The notes below the pieces were generated by a model. The model had not been told where the DNA came from, did not search any database, and saw only the letters and a list, made by a program, of their open reading frames with translations. 64,000 bases of DNA from Streptomyces harbinensis (GTDB taxonomy: Bacteria; Actinomycetota; Actinomycetes; Streptomycetales; Streptomycetaceae). Below, in pieces: positions 1 through 10,928 of the stretch (positions within the stretch are counted from its first letter, which is position 1; every line of letters begins with the position of its first letter). The position numbers and the translations under genes are program-made. The DNA lies in the NCBI RefSeq assembly GCF_900116145.1, contig NZ_FPAB01000004.1, positions 569,635 to 633,634 of the forward strand, read 5' to 3'.

Positions 1-368
1 CTGATGGCGGCCCGTCCCACGACCAGCCCATTGACGGAGGTGACGGTCACGCAAACGGGTACGCCGGTCTCCGTCCACAGTCTCCTCAGCGAGGGAAGGC
101 GCTTGGTGTCCGGCGGCCAGTAGGTGGAGCCGTGCAGATAGATGACCGGCTCCCCGGCCTCCTCGTGGTAGCCGTACACCATGGGGACGCACCGGGGTTT
201 GACCGACGAGGTGTCCCCGGGGGTCACGACCTCGGAATAGGCGACGCTGCAGACGAAGCCCGCTTTCAGGATCGGCTTCCGCGCGTCGGCCGAACAGGTC
301 AGATCTCCTCTCTTGTTGATCACCGTGGCGGTGAATGACGGCTGTCCACTGTCCGATTCCTGCGACAT
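1..368 (-). CDS. FMN-binding flavoprotein of the pyridoxamine 5'-phosphate oxidase-like family (partial)
   Basis: The gene runs off the left edge, so only about the first 122 residues are visible. The ATG at 368 has a GGAGG ribosome site about six bases upstream. The translation has the pattern of the PNPOx-like/NimA-related FMN flavoproteins: an early DLTCSADARKPILKAGFVCSV segment split by a basic turn, then RCVPMVYGY, a VIYLHGSTYWPP strand-turn typical of this family, and VPVCVTVTSVNGLVVGR, where the family usually reads pvcvtvt-DGlVlaRSa. Members bind FMN as dimers and reduce or oxidise small molecules; the substrate here is unknown. It is divergent from the downstream decarboxylase-like gene. 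Family call fairly sure, specific function unknown. Confidence 0.75.
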   Translation of the reverse strand, partial: MSQESDSGQPSFTATVINKRGDLTCSADARKPILKAGFVCSVAYSEVVTPGDTSSVKPRCVPMVYGYHEEAGEPVIYLHGSTYWPPDTKRLPSLRRLWTETGVPVCVTVTSVNGLVVGRAAI

Positions 369-800
369 GGTTCCTCCGGTCCACCAGGGGTACGGGATAA
401 GGCCGCGAGCCGTGCTCATTCATACGGCACGCAGCGCGCCCGGCCGGCCCGGAAACGGGTCACTTCCCGGTACTGTTGAGCCGATCAGCGGTCCCCTGTC
501 CGAGGGGAATGCTGCGGCAGTCGGGGCGAGACGGTGTTCCGGGGCAGGGGCGGGAATCCGGGTACCGGGATCGGTGGAACGTTTCGGCTTGTCCGGGTGC
601 TCGCGAGAATCCGAACTCTTCATATCTGCGGCCACTTTCCCTTTCCGGTGACCCGGACGTACGTTCCGCTTTCTTCGCCGCCGGAAGGGCACATACTCGA
701 TGCCGTGAACGCGGGTTCCGCGCGGTGGCGCCCACGGCCGGGCGGCCGAAGTGCTGCGGCGGGCCGCCTTGGACATCCGCCCCGATGAACAGGAGCAGCG
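369..800. other. Intergenic region between divergent genes, no gene seen
   Basis: This 432-base gap separates two divergent genes and should hold both promoters. I see no convincing coding frame, RNA fold or clear -35/-10 pair. The only pattern noted is the self-complementary ACGTACGT core near 658-665, which is too short to interpret. Confidence 0.4.
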
Positions 801-2048
801 ATGACGCCAACCCACCACCACCCCGAGACGCTCGCTGATTTCCTCGCCAAGATCAGAAAGTGGTACGAGGAGGACCATCAGAGCTTCGCTACCCTGTTCA
901 GGGCGATGATCGCGCATGTGGTGCCCCTCCCCGACGACACACCCGAAGAGGTGCGGTACGACTGGCGGGGGAAGACGATCGACCAGCTGTGCGACTTCTT
1001 CAGCGAGTGGTACGAAGCGGGGTGGACCACCAAGCCCAACGACGGATTGAACTACATCGAGAAGTTCAGCTGGCTCACCTACGAGAACGACTACGGCATG
1101 GTTTTCGTGACCTGTGGCCCGGGTCTGGAAATGACGGCCGACTTCACCCATCTCCAGGGAATGCAGATGGATGATGAAGGGCCGCAGGGGCAGGAGCTCA
1201 TCAAAATCTGGAAGGATGAGCTGGGCGCCCGGATGGACGACTTCACGAAGGGGCCCTGGAAAACCTTCAACGAGTTCTTCGTCCGAGAGCTGCTGGACGC
1301 TTCGAAACGGCCGATCGACGCCCAGGACGACAACAGCGTGGTGGTCGCCCCGACGGATTGTGTCATCAACATGATCGTCGACGACCTGGCGGAAGAGACG
1401 CCGATTCCCGTCAAGAGCGTCACCATGAATGTCAAGCAGTTGCTCGCGGACTCCGAGTACTACAAGAAGTTCGTCCCGGAGAAGAATTCCCACGGCGAGA
1501 TCATCCAGCCCGGCGGCACAGCGGTGTCCTGCATTTTGATGCCCGACACCTACCACTGGTACCACGCGCCGGTGGCCGGCGAAGTGGTGGAGGCCCACGA
1601 CGACATCGGCGGCGTCTACTACGGGATGCGCGACTTCCCCCAACTCCTCAACAAGGGCAACGTCGGATATGGCTTCGACTACGAGATGTTCGACAACTTC
1701 CGCCGGGGATACCTCATCTTCAGGACGGTCTTCACGGACCCGCACGGAGCGGAACACGAGACGTATGTCGCGATGGTGACCGTCGGGATGAACTCGATCG
1801 CCTCGGTGCGGTACGAGTCACCGTTCCGGAACCCTCAGCAGCCGGTCCCGGTCAGCAAGGGAGACCGGATCGGCAACTTCCAGTACGGCGGCTCCCTGAA
1901 CATCCTCCTCTTCCAGTACGGCAGGTTCCCCGCCCTGCAACTGCACATGGGCCAGCGCATCGGAACCCTGGAGCAGCAGGACCGCACCGAGAAACTGTTC
2001 ACCCACCACCGTCACCATGGGCCCCGGCACCACCACCTGACGTTCTGA
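801..2048 (+). CDS. Phosphatidylserine decarboxylase-like pyruvoyl enzyme
   Basis: This 415-residue protein belongs to the PSD family, whose members self-cleave at a Gly-Ser bond to make a pyruvoyl cofactor and decarboxylate a serine-lipid or, in some relatives, an amino acid. The cleavage region IGNFQYGGSLNILLF matches the family GGS motif with Ser365. The other triad positions are visible as Asp186 (APTDCVI) and His255 (YHWYHAPVAG). Residues 1-150 form an extra N-terminal domain that resembles the PSDC-type extension of PsiD-like tryptophan decarboxylases. No membrane segment is seen, so a soluble amino-acid decarboxylase is as likely as a lipid enzyme. The tail is His-rich. The ATG follows AGGAGC. 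The carboxypeptidase remnant starts 24 bases downstream. Confidence 0.85.
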   Translation: MTPTHHHPETLADFLAKIRKWYEEDHQSFATLFRAMIAHVVPLPDDTPEEVRYDWRGKTIDQLCDFFSEWYEAGWTTKPNDGLNYIEKFSWLTYENDYGMVFVTCGPGLEMTADFTHLQGMQMDDEGPQGQELIKIWKDELGARMDDFTKGPWKTFNEFFVRELLDASKRPIDAQDDNSVVVAPTDCVINMIVDDLAEETPIPVKSVTMNVKQLLADSEYYKKFVPEKNSHGEIIQPGGTAVSCILMPDTYHWYHAPVAGEVVEAHDDIGGVYYGMRDFPQLLNKGNVGYGFDYEMFDNFRRGYLIFRTVFTDPHGAEHETYVAMVTVGMNSIASVRYESPFRNPQQPVPVSKGDRIGNFQYGGSLNILLFQYGRFPALQLHMGQRIGTLEQQDRTEKLFTHHRHHGPRHHHLTF

Positions 2049-2072
2049 CCCGCCGCCGAACGGAGAACAGGC

Positions 2073-2728
2073 ATGTCACCAGCAGTTCCCGTCGCGTCGA
2101 TCCCCGCGAACGTCGCCGGCACCCAGCGGATCGACCTGTTCAAGGACGACCCCTACGAAACCGGCTGGTGCAGCACACCCTGGACCTCGGCGGCACCTTC
2201 GACGTCTACGACATCCGCCGCTGGGACGACCTGTCACCCGGGGCACTCGGGTCCTACCTGGGGACCGACGCCGTGAAGGACGCCCTGCACGTCCCCCGGC
2301 ACGTCCCGTGGGAGTTCCACGACAACACCGGCCCGGTGGCCCAGCATCTCGCGGTGGACAACATGCAGGACTGCTCCGACAAGTACCGCGCGATCATGGA
2401 CCGGTACCGGGCCCTGCTCTACACCGGTAACTTCGACACCGCCTGCGGTTACCGGAGCACCGAGGAGATCCTCGACGACATCATGGACAAGCGGGGCCTG
2501 CGGGCGGAGTGGCGCGACGCTCCCCGGCTGATCTGGACGCAGGCGCAGGGAAACCCGAAGGGGTTCGTCCGCAGCCACGGGCAGCTGACGCAGGTGAGTG
2601 TGCCCGACTCCGGACACGAGGTGCCCGCCTATCAGCCGGAGATCTGCCGGGAGATGCTGTACAACTGGCTCTTCGACCGCCCGTTCCACGGCTACGACCC
2701 GCTGAAGGCCGGGAAGCCGGACAGCTGA
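2073..2728 (+). pseudogene. Serine carboxypeptidase (S10) remnant, frameshifted and lacking the catalytic-serine half
   Basis: From about 2175 to 2728 the frame encodes the C-terminal half of an S10 carboxypeptidase: FDVYDIRRWDDL, then KDALHVPRHVPWEF, the LLYTGNFDTACG loop carrying the catalytic Asp, and DSGHEVPAYQPE carrying the catalytic His. The only nearby start, ATG 2073, lies in another frame (MSPAVPVASIPANVAG..DLFKDDPYETGW) and reaches a stop at 2276. Joining the two parts needs a -1 shift near 2150-2180, as from one lost base. About 250 N-terminal residues with the GESYAG-type nucleophile are absent. It is therefore a decayed gene, although a sequencing error could explain the shift but not the missing half. 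It probably once worked with the upstream decarboxylase-like enzyme. Confidence 0.7.
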
Positions 2729-2884
2729 AACGGGGGGTCCCGCACGGCATGGCGGTGAGCGCCCGGGCGCGTGCCCCGGACCGGCCGCCACGCCGTACGC
2801 CCGGGTGGCTGCCTCGGACCGGCCGGCAGGACGGGCCCGGCCGAGGACGGCACGGCCCGCAACACCTCGGCCGCGCCGCAGACC

Positions 2885-3088
2885 TCAGCGATCGATGCGC
2901 CCGCGCGGATGCCGCAGGCGCGCGCCGACCCAGCGGGCCCGGCGGCGCAGAATGTGCGGGAAGCCGATGGGTGGATCCAGCACACCCCCGCCCGGAATCC
3001 GGCGCACGGCGCCGCCCGCCGCCTGGGCGGCGGCTCCTTTGCCGCTGCGATTGCGTGCCACGTCACGGTAGTCGTGCGTCCAGCCCAT
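2885..3088 (-). CDS. Small basic hypothetical protein
   Basis: A 67-residue frame starts at ATG 3088, with GGGAG seven bases upstream. The product begins MGWTHDYRDVARNRSGKG and ends with an Arg-rich stretch, LRRRARWVGARLRHPRG. There is no signal peptide or membrane segment. I do not recognise a family. The ribosome site and the non-repetitive N-terminus favour a real gene over a shadow frame. It lies alone between the carboxypeptidase remnant and the convergent-side hydrolase gene. Confidence 0.45.
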   Translation of the reverse strand: MGWTHDYRDVARNRSGKGAAAQAAGGAVRRIPGGGVLDPPIGFPHILRRRARWVGARLRHPRGRIDR

Positions 3089-3176
3089 ACCGGCTCCCTG
3101 CCCGGGCCCCAAGGTCAGTAACCTCGTGACGGGCGGGCATTTGGACTATGCGCCGGGCATGTGTGACAGGGCCGCG

Positions 3177-4115
3177 TCAGCGACGGTCGGGCTCGGGGTC
3201 CTTCAGCCAGTCGATGAGTTCGGTGCTGAACGCCACCGGGTCCTCCTCGTGCGGGAAGTGCCCCAGACCGTCGAACAGCCGCCAGCGGTACGGCGCCTCC
3301 ACGTACTCCCCGGACCCGGCCGAACTGCGGGTGCGCAGCACCGGGTCCAGCGAACCGTGCAGATGCAGCGTGGGCACCTGCACCGGCCGCTTCATGCGCC
3401 GATTGAACTGGATGCCGTCCGGACGGGCGATGGAGCGCACCATCCAGCGGTACGGCTCGATCGCGCAGTGCGCCGTGGACGGGATGGTCATCGCCCGCCG
3501 GTACACCTCGACCGTCTCCTCGTCCGGCTGGCGCGGCCCCGACCACTCGGTGAGCATCCGGGCGACCTCGGCCGCCTCGTCCGCGACCAGGGCGCGCTCC
3601 GGCAGCCACGGCCGCTGGAAGCTCCACACCGAACCGCTGGCCACCGTCTGCTTGGGGTCGCGCAGCAGCGCCGAGCGCCAGCTGCGCGGATGCGGCATCG
3701 AGGCGACCGCGAGCCGGCGCACCAGCTTCGGCCGCATCACCGCCGCCGTCCAGGCCAGATAACCGCCCAGATCGTGGCCGACCAGCGCGGCGTCCGGCTC
3801 GCCGAGCGAGCGGATCACGCCGGTGACATCGAGGGCGAGATTGGCCGGGTCGTACCCGCGCGGGGTGCGGTCGGAGCCGCCCACGCCGCGCAGATCCATC
3901 GCCACCGCCCGGTACCCGGCGTCCGCGAGCGCGGTGAGCTGATGCCGCCAGGTCCACCAGAACTGCGGAAAGCCGTGCAGCAGCAGGACCAGCGGCCCGT
4001 CCCCCTGCTCGGCGATGTGGAACCTGGCGCCGTTGGCGGCGACGTGGCGGTGCGTCCACGGCCCGTCCCGCAGGACGACCGCCGAGCGCGCCTCGGAGTG
4101 CCCTTCGGTGCTCAT
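3177..4115 (-). CDS. Alpha/beta hydrolase, epoxide-hydrolase-like
   Basis: The 312-residue protein has the alpha/beta hydrolase layout of soluble epoxide hydrolases and haloalkane dehalogenases. It shows an oxyanion HGFPQFWWTWRHQL segment, an Asp nucleophile elbow VGHDLGGYLAW (Asp115) and a late catalytic His in GLGHFPHEEDP. The Asp rather than Ser nucleophile argues for epoxide or halide chemistry rather than an esterase. No signal peptide is seen, so it is probably cytosolic. Its ATG at 4115 overlaps the stop of the upstream membrane-protein gene by four bases (ATGA), so the two are translationally coupled. The natural substrate cannot be told. Confidence 0.85.
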   Translation of the reverse strand: MSTEGHSEARSAVVLRDGPWTHRHVAANGARFHIAEQGDGPLVLLLHGFPQFWWTWRHQLTALADAGYRAVAMDLRGVGGSDRTPRGYDPANLALDVTGVIRSLGEPDAALVGHDLGGYLAWTAAVMRPKLVRRLAVASMPHPRSWRSALLRDPKQTVASGSVWSFQRPWLPERALVADEAAEVARMLTEWSGPRQPDEETVEVYRRAMTIPSTAHCAIEPYRWMVRSIARPDGIQFNRRMKRPVQVPTLHLHGSLDPVLRTRSSAGSGEYVEAPYRWRLFDGLGHFPHEEDPVAFSTELIDWLKDPEPDRR

Positions 4116-4552
4116 ACGGGCGTGCCGGCCTTGCCGTTGGCCTCGGCGCGCGGGTGCGGCCGTACCCCGGACAGCACGGACGCCGACTCCTTCGCGGACC
4201 GGATGGACCGCTCCGGCGGCGTGATCCGCTTGAACTTGGCCACCGCGACGGCGGCGAAGATCCCGGCCAGGACCAGGAACACGCCGGCGGTGACCAGGAA
4301 GGCGATCGCCGGCGGCGCGCCCCACCAGGCGCGGATCCAGAAGGCCAGGGCGATGGCCAGCAGCGGCAGCGCCAGCAGGGCGAGCACGGCGGCGACGGCA
4401 CCGACCGCGCCGCCGAGCTTCGCGCGCTGGATGTCCTGGCGTACCTCGGCCTTGGCCAGCGCGATCTCGTCGTGCACCAGCTCATGCAGATCGGCGGCGG
4501 CCGAGGCGACCAGCTCTCCCAGGCTGCGGCCCTCGTCGGCTGCGTCGCTCAT
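4112..4552 (-). CDS. Phage holin family (Actinobacterial holin-X-like) membrane protein
   Basis: The 146-residue protein starts at ATG 4552 after a GAGGGG site; an ATG eight codons upstream is weaker. An N-terminal amphipathic helix (LGELVASAAADLHELVHDEI) leads to two hydrophobic helices around residues 45-65 and 75-100, followed by a charged tail. This is the layout of the actinobacterial PF07332 'phage holin 3_6' family, small two-helix proteins of unknown role that are usually chromosomal and not part of a prophage. Nothing phage-like surrounds it. It is coupled to the downstream hydrolase. Confidence 0.75.
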   Translation of the reverse strand: MSDAADEGRSLGELVASAAADLHELVHDEIALAKAEVRQDIQRAKLGGAVGAVAAVLALLALPLLAIALAFWIRAWWGAPPAIAFLVTAGVFLVLAGIFAAVAVAKFKRITPPERSIRSAKESASVLSGVRPHPRAEANGKAGTPV

Positions 4553-4750
4553 CGCGTTCCCCTCTTCCCGCTCCACCAGGAGGCGTGTGCCGTTGCTGCG
4601 TGTGCCAGTGACAGTAGTGGGCGTGGTGCCCCGACGCCGCCCGAGCGGCCGTTTGACGCCCTGCCATAGCCCTGGGGAGTGATCGCGGCCGTCCCGCCCC
4701 CACTCGTTCGGCCCCCCTGCATGGTATGCGGCCGGGGGCGCGGACGCGCG

Positions 4751-4783
4751 CGAGGGCGCCCGGCGGGTCGCCGGACGCCCTCG
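4751..4783 (-). terminator. Hairpin terminator of acs
   Basis: A 15-base stem with one mismatch and a 3-base loop (4751-4765 with 4769-4783) lies just beyond the acs stop codon on the minus strand. There is no strong U tract, as is common in Streptomyces. Confidence 0.6.
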
Positions 4784-4801
4784 AACGGGACGGAGCGGGG
4801 G

Positions 4802-6775
<1,974 letters not shown>

Positions 6776-6971
6776 AGTCCAGCTCCCTTGCGGCGTGGTC
6801 CCACTGCTGTGTCCCAGAGCACACCCCATCAGCACCACGTCCCTTTGACAAGGGAATGCCCCCCGGGTGCGGCGAACGGTCCCCACCGGGCGCCGAACGG
6901 TCCCGCCCGCCCCCCGCCCCGCCCCGCCCCGTCGCGCCGTGCCGCGCCGCCTCCGCCGTTCGGCAGTCCGT

Positions 6972-7005
6972 CCGCTGCCGGCCGGTGACCACCGGCCGGC
7001 AGCGG
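6972..7005 (-). terminator. Perfect 15-bp hairpin after the SulP-carbonic anhydrase gene
   Basis: Bases 6972-6986 pair exactly with 6991-7005 around a four-base loop. The hairpin starts 15 bases beyond the stop codon at 7020 on the minus strand. It probably terminates that transcript and separates it from the acs promoter region. Confidence 0.65.
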
Positions 7006-7019
7006 AGCGGGGTACGCCG

Positions 7020-9359
7020 CTACCCCGTCAGCACATCGGGCCGCACCGGTGTGAACACCGCCGGATGGCCCGCCATATCGGTGCCCTCATGGTTCAGCAC
7101 ATAGGCCTGGGCCTCCCCGACGTGGAAGTACATGCCGCGCAGGGCCAGGGTGCCCTCGGCCAGCCGCTGGGCCACGCACTCGTGCCGCGCCAGATGGTCG
7201 AGCTGCTGCACCACATTGGCCAGGCACAGCGTCTCCAGCTCATCGGCGGTGGGCCTCCCGTCCAGTATCGGCCTGGCGCCCTCCGGCTCGGTCAGCCGTG
7301 CCACGCTCGGCCGGCCGTGCCGCAGCCACCGGCTGAGCGCGTGCGCCCCGGGCACCGCGTGCCCGCCGTCGGCCGTGGCCTGCAACGCCTGCATGGCGCC
7401 GCACCCGGAGTGCCCGCACACGGTGATGGTCGGCACCCGCAGCACCGTCACCGCGTACTCGATGGCAGCCGCCACCGACGGGTCCGCGCTCTCCTCGCCG
7501 GGCGGCGGCACCAGGTTGCCCACGTTGCGCACCGTGAACAGGTCCCCGGGGCCGCTGGAGGTGATCATCGAGGTGACCAGCCGCGAGTCGGCGCAGGTGA
7601 CGAACAGCTGCCCCGGCTGCTGCCCCTCGGCGGCCAGCCGCGCCAGCTCCTGACGGACCAGCGGCGCGGTGTGCCGCTGGAAGGTGCGCACCCCGCCCAT
7701 CAGCCGGTCGTCCTCGCGCCGGCCGCCCGGCTTGTGGGTCGTCCCCGCGTTGTCCGCGGCGGCGGTGCACTGGTGGTTGCGCCACGGGGTCCACGGCCGG
7801 CAGCGGTGCGCCGCCGCGGGCTCGGCCACCACCTGCCCGGAGCGCCCGGTGATCTCCGCCTCGGCCCCGTGCGCGATGTGCGCGGTACGCCAGTCGTGCA
7901 GCGTCTCGTACGCGGCGTGGTCCATGAAGGAGCCGTCCAGCTCGACGGCGGCCGGCGCGTCCTCGGGGATCTGGGCCAGCGTCCGGCTGAGCCTGGGCAC
8001 CGCGAGGAACGTCAGCTGCCCCCGCACCCGCACCCGGTGGCTGCCGTCCGGCTGCCGCTCGTGGCTGATCCGGGTCTGGGTGAGCCGGTGCAGCGCGATC
8101 GCCACCGCCATCGCGATGCCGATCGCCACCCCTTCCAGCACGCCCAGCGCGGCGACGCCGAGGGCGGTGGCCGCGTACACCACCACCTCGCGGTGCCGGG
8201 TGACGGTGCGGATGTGGGTGATGCTCACCATCTGGATGCCGACCACCATCACCAGTGCGGCGAGCGTGGCCAGCGGAATCTCCTCCAGCAGCCCCACCAG
8301 CAGCCCGGCCGACAGCAGCACCCAGCAGCCGTGCATGATCGAGGACCAGCGGGTGGCCGCGCCGGCGGCCACGTTGGCGGCGCTGCGGACGGCGACCCCG
8401 GTCACCGGCAGCCCGCCCAGGGTGCCGGAGAGCAGATTGGCCGCGCCCTGTCCGCGCAGCTCCCGGTCCAGGTCGGCCTTCGGCACCCGGGTGCCGCCCT
8501 GCCGCTGCCGCGCGGCGGCCAGCTTGTCCACCGCGACGGCCGACAGCAGGGATTCGACGCTCGCCACCAGCGTGATGGTGAGCACGGCAGCGATCAGCCC
8601 GAGCACCGGACCCTCGGGCATCTGCGGCAGCGCGTGACTGCTCCAGGACGGCAGATCGACCTTCTCCACCGAGGCGGAGGTCAGCCAGCTCAGGACGGTG
8701 GCCAGGGAGACGGCGGCGAGCGCGGCGGGGAACGCTCTGCGCACGGTGGCGCCGCGGCGGCCCGGCAGCCGCGGCCACAGCAGCAGCACGGCGACGGTGA
8801 GCCCGCCGATCAGCAGGGAGGCGGTGTGCGGCTGGGCCAACTGGCCGGGCAGCTGGGCGAGATTGGCCAGGGCCTCGCTCTCCGGGCTGCCGCCCAGCAC
8901 GATGTGGAGCTGCGCGAGCGCGATGGTGATGCCGATGCCGGCGAGCATGCCGTGCACGATGGCGGGGCTCACCACGAGGGCCGCTCTGGCCACGCGCAGC
9001 GCGGACAGGCCGAGTTGGGCGAGACCGGCCAGCGCGGTGATGGCGCAGGTGACGCGCCAGCCGTACTGGATGATCAGCTCGGCGGTGACGACGGTGAGAC
9101 CGGCCGCGGGGCCGCTCACCTGGAGCGGGGCTCCGCCCGCCAGGCCGACGACGATCCCGCCGATGGCCGCTGCCACCAGACCCGCCTGGAGCGGCGCGCC
9201 GGTGGCCAGCGCGATGCCCAGGGAGAGCGGCAGGGCGATCAGGAAGACAGAGATCGAGGCCGGCAGATCGGCGCGCAGCACGGGGCCGCGACCGCCGCCG
9301 GTGGGGGCGGAGGGGGGAGGTGAGGTCGAAGGGGTGGGCGCGGGGGCGCAGGCGGACAT
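7020..9359 (-). CDS. SulP-family anion transporter fused to beta-carbonic anhydrase
   Basis: The 779-residue protein joins three modules. Residues about 30-430 form the multi-helix SulP transporter core, including DLPASISVFLIALPLSLGIA and VSGPAAGLTVV. Residues about 435-510 resemble a cytosolic STAS domain. Residues about 550-750 form a beta-carbonic anhydrase with the zinc ligands Cys589, His650 and Cys653 (CADSR and CGHSGCGAM) and the Asp591/Arg593 dyad. SulP proteins carry bicarbonate, sulfate or other anions, and fusion to carbonic anhydrase points to bicarbonate handling at the membrane. Start ATG 9359 follows GGAGACGG. It is divergent from the lipoprotein gene, with an AT-rich control region between them. 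Substrate is inferred. Confidence 0.9.
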   Translation of the reverse strand: MSACAPAPTPSTSPPPSAPTGGGRGPVLRADLPASISVFLIALPLSLGIALATGAPLQAGLVAAAIGGIVVGLAGGAPLQVSGPAAGLTVVTAELIIQYGWRVTCAITALAGLAQLGLSALRVARAALVVSPAIVHGMLAGIGITIALAQLHIVLGGSPESEALANLAQLPGQLAQPHTASLLIGGLTVAVLLLWPRLPGRRGATVRRAFPAALAAVSLATVLSWLTSASVEKVDLPSWSSHALPQMPEGPVLGLIAAVLTITLVASVESLLSAVAVDKLAAARQRQGGTRVPKADLDRELRGQGAANLLSGTLGGLPVTGVAVRSAANVAAGAATRWSSIMHGCWVLLSAGLLVGLLEEIPLATLAALVMVVGIQMVSITHIRTVTRHREVVVYAATALGVAALGVLEGVAIGIAMAVAIALHRLTQTRISHERQPDGSHRVRVRGQLTFLAVPRLSRTLAQIPEDAPAAVELDGSFMDHAAYETLHDWRTAHIAHGAEAEITGRSGQVVAEPAAAHRCRPWTPWRNHQCTAAADNAGTTHKPGGRREDDRLMGGVRTFQRHTAPLVRQELARLAAEGQQPGQLFVTCADSRLVTSMITSSGPGDLFTVRNVGNLVPPPGEESADPSVAAAIEYAVTVLRVPTITVCGHSGCGAMQALQATADGGHAVPGAHALSRWLRHGRPSVARLTEPEGARPILDGRPTADELETLCLANVVQQLDHLARHECVAQRLAEGTLALRGMYFHVGEAQAYVLNHEGTDMAGHPAVFTPVRPDVLTG

Positions 9360-9546
9360 GTTCCGTCTCCGTCCAGGTCCAGTTCGAGATCCGGGGAGAA
9401 GCCACGTTCCGTGTCGTTATGGCTACTCCCAAGCATTGGTAAACGAAGAGTAATGCCGCGTAAAGCCAGTTACTAGAGCAGATGCCCGAATGGCGGATGA
9501 CTTCCACCTTTCGGGTGAAGCAAGATGAAAAGCCGCTTGTCGTACT

Positions 9547-9574
9547 AACATCTCATCTGATTTATGGAGATGTT
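9547..9574. promoter_or_regulatory. Perfect inverted repeat in an AT-rich promoter region
   Basis: AACATCTC and GAGATGTT are separated by 12 bases inside an unusually AT-rich stretch (about 9400-9580) between the SulP-carbonic anhydrase gene and the lipoprotein gene. A TTGTCG hexamer at 9537-9542 could be a -35 element reading toward the lipoprotein. This looks like an operator; the regulator is unknown. Confidence 0.4.
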
Positions 9575-9629
9575 GGGGGCCGGTCGGACCACCCCGGCCA
9601 CCAGGCACCCCAGTACGGCGGGAGGACCG

Positions 9630-10928
9630 ATGGCGGTCACACGCGGCACACATACCACCCCACTCAGGACAAGGAGGTCCCGGCGGATCACCGGCACCGC
9701 GCTGCTCACCGCCCTCGCCCTGGGCCTGACCGGCTGCGGCAGCGGCGACGGCGGGCAGGACACCGGGCGCGAGGCCGAGGAGGAGGGCGCCGCCGCCCGC
9801 GACGCCCCCGCCAAAGTGGCGCCCCGGCTGATCGGCGACGGCTCCACCGCGTTCACCGGGGAACAGCCCAACCAGCCCGAGGTGAGCCGGCTCGCCCCCG
9901 GCGAGACACCGCCGCAGTTCGTCGTCTTCTCCTGGGACGGCGCCGGGGAGGACAGCAACAAGCTCTTCTCCCGGTTCCGCGAGATCGGCCGCGAGTACGA
10001 CGCGCACATGACGTACTTCCTCTCCGGCGTGTACCTGCTGCCCGAATCCGAGCGCACGGCCTACCAGCCGCCCGGCCACGCCCCCGGCGCCTCCGACATC
10101 GGCTACCTCAAGGACGAGAACATCGCCGCCACCCTCGAACAGGTACGCGGCGCCTGGCTGGACGGCAGCGAGATCGGCACCCACTTCAACGGCCACTTCT
10201 GCGGCCCCTCCGGCGTCGACAGCTGGTCGGCGGAGGACTGGATCAGCGAGACCGAACAGGCCAAGTGGATGGTGCAGAACTGGAAGACCACCACCGGCTG
10301 GACCGAACTGGAGCCGCTGCCCTTCGACTACGACGAGGAACTCGTCGGCGGACGCACCCCCTGCCTCGAAGGGCGCGACGCGCTCCTGGAGGCCGCGGAC
10401 GAACTCGGCTTCCGCTACGACTCCAGCGGCAACGGCAAGCAGGTGTGGCCGGAGCAGATCGACGGCATCTGGGACGTCCCACTCCAGGCCGTCCCCATGC
10501 CCGGCCGCTCCTTCGAGACCCTGTCCATGGACTACAACTTCATGGTCAACCAGTCGGGACCGACCAGCGGCGACCCGGCCATGCACACCACCTGGGGCAA
10601 CCAGATGCGCGACGGGCTGCTCGCCGCCTTCGACCGCGCCTACGAGGGCAACCGTGCCCCGCTGATCATCGGCAACCACTTCAACAGCTGGAACGGCGGC
10701 GTCTACATGGACGCCGTCGAGGAGGTCATCAAGGACGTGTGTCCGAAGGAGGACGTCCACTGCGTCTCCTTCCGCCAGCTCGTCGACTGGCTCGACGCCC
10801 AGGACCCGGACCTCCTCGACGCCCTGCGCACCCTGGACGTCGGTGAGCGGCCGGCCGGCGGATGGGAGACCTTCCCGGCCGCCCCCGCCGACCCGGCCAC
10901 CGAACCGGACACTCAGCCGACCGCCTGA
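9630..10928 (+). CDS. Lipoprotein with polysaccharide-deacetylase-like (NodB) fold
   Basis: The 432-residue protein starts at ATG 9630 after GGGAGG. It has an Arg-rich N-region, a hydrophobic helix and a lipobox LTGC with Cys36, so it should be exported and lipidated. The mature part keeps metal-site positions of carbohydrate esterase family 4: Asp103 in FVVFSWDGAGED, and His185/His189 in EIGTHFNGHFCG, where NodB proteins have TFDDG and HSxxH. The first Asp of the usual pair is replaced, so activity on sugars is uncertain. An earlier in-frame ATG at 9564 lacks a ribosome site. The gene ends tail to tail with the ATPase gene, overlapping it by 16 bases. Confidence 0.7.
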   Translation: MAVTRGTHTTPLRTRRSRRITGTALLTALALGLTGCGSGDGGQDTGREAEEEGAAARDAPAKVAPRLIGDGSTAFTGEQPNQPEVSRLAPGETPPQFVVFSWDGAGEDSNKLFSRFREIGREYDAHMTYFLSGVYLLPESERTAYQPPGHAPGASDIGYLKDENIAATLEQVRGAWLDGSEIGTHFNGHFCGPSGVDSWSAEDWISETEQAKWMVQNWKTTTGWTELEPLPFDYDEELVGGRTPCLEGRDALLEAADELGFRYDSSGNGKQVWPEQIDGIWDVPLQAVPMPGRSFETLSMDYNFMVNQSGPTSGDPAMHTTWGNQMRDGLLAAFDRAYEGNRAPLIIGNHFNSWNGGVYMDAVEEVIKDVCPKEDVHCVSFRQLVDWLDAQDPDLLDALRTLDVGERPAGGWETFPAAPADPATEPDTQPTA

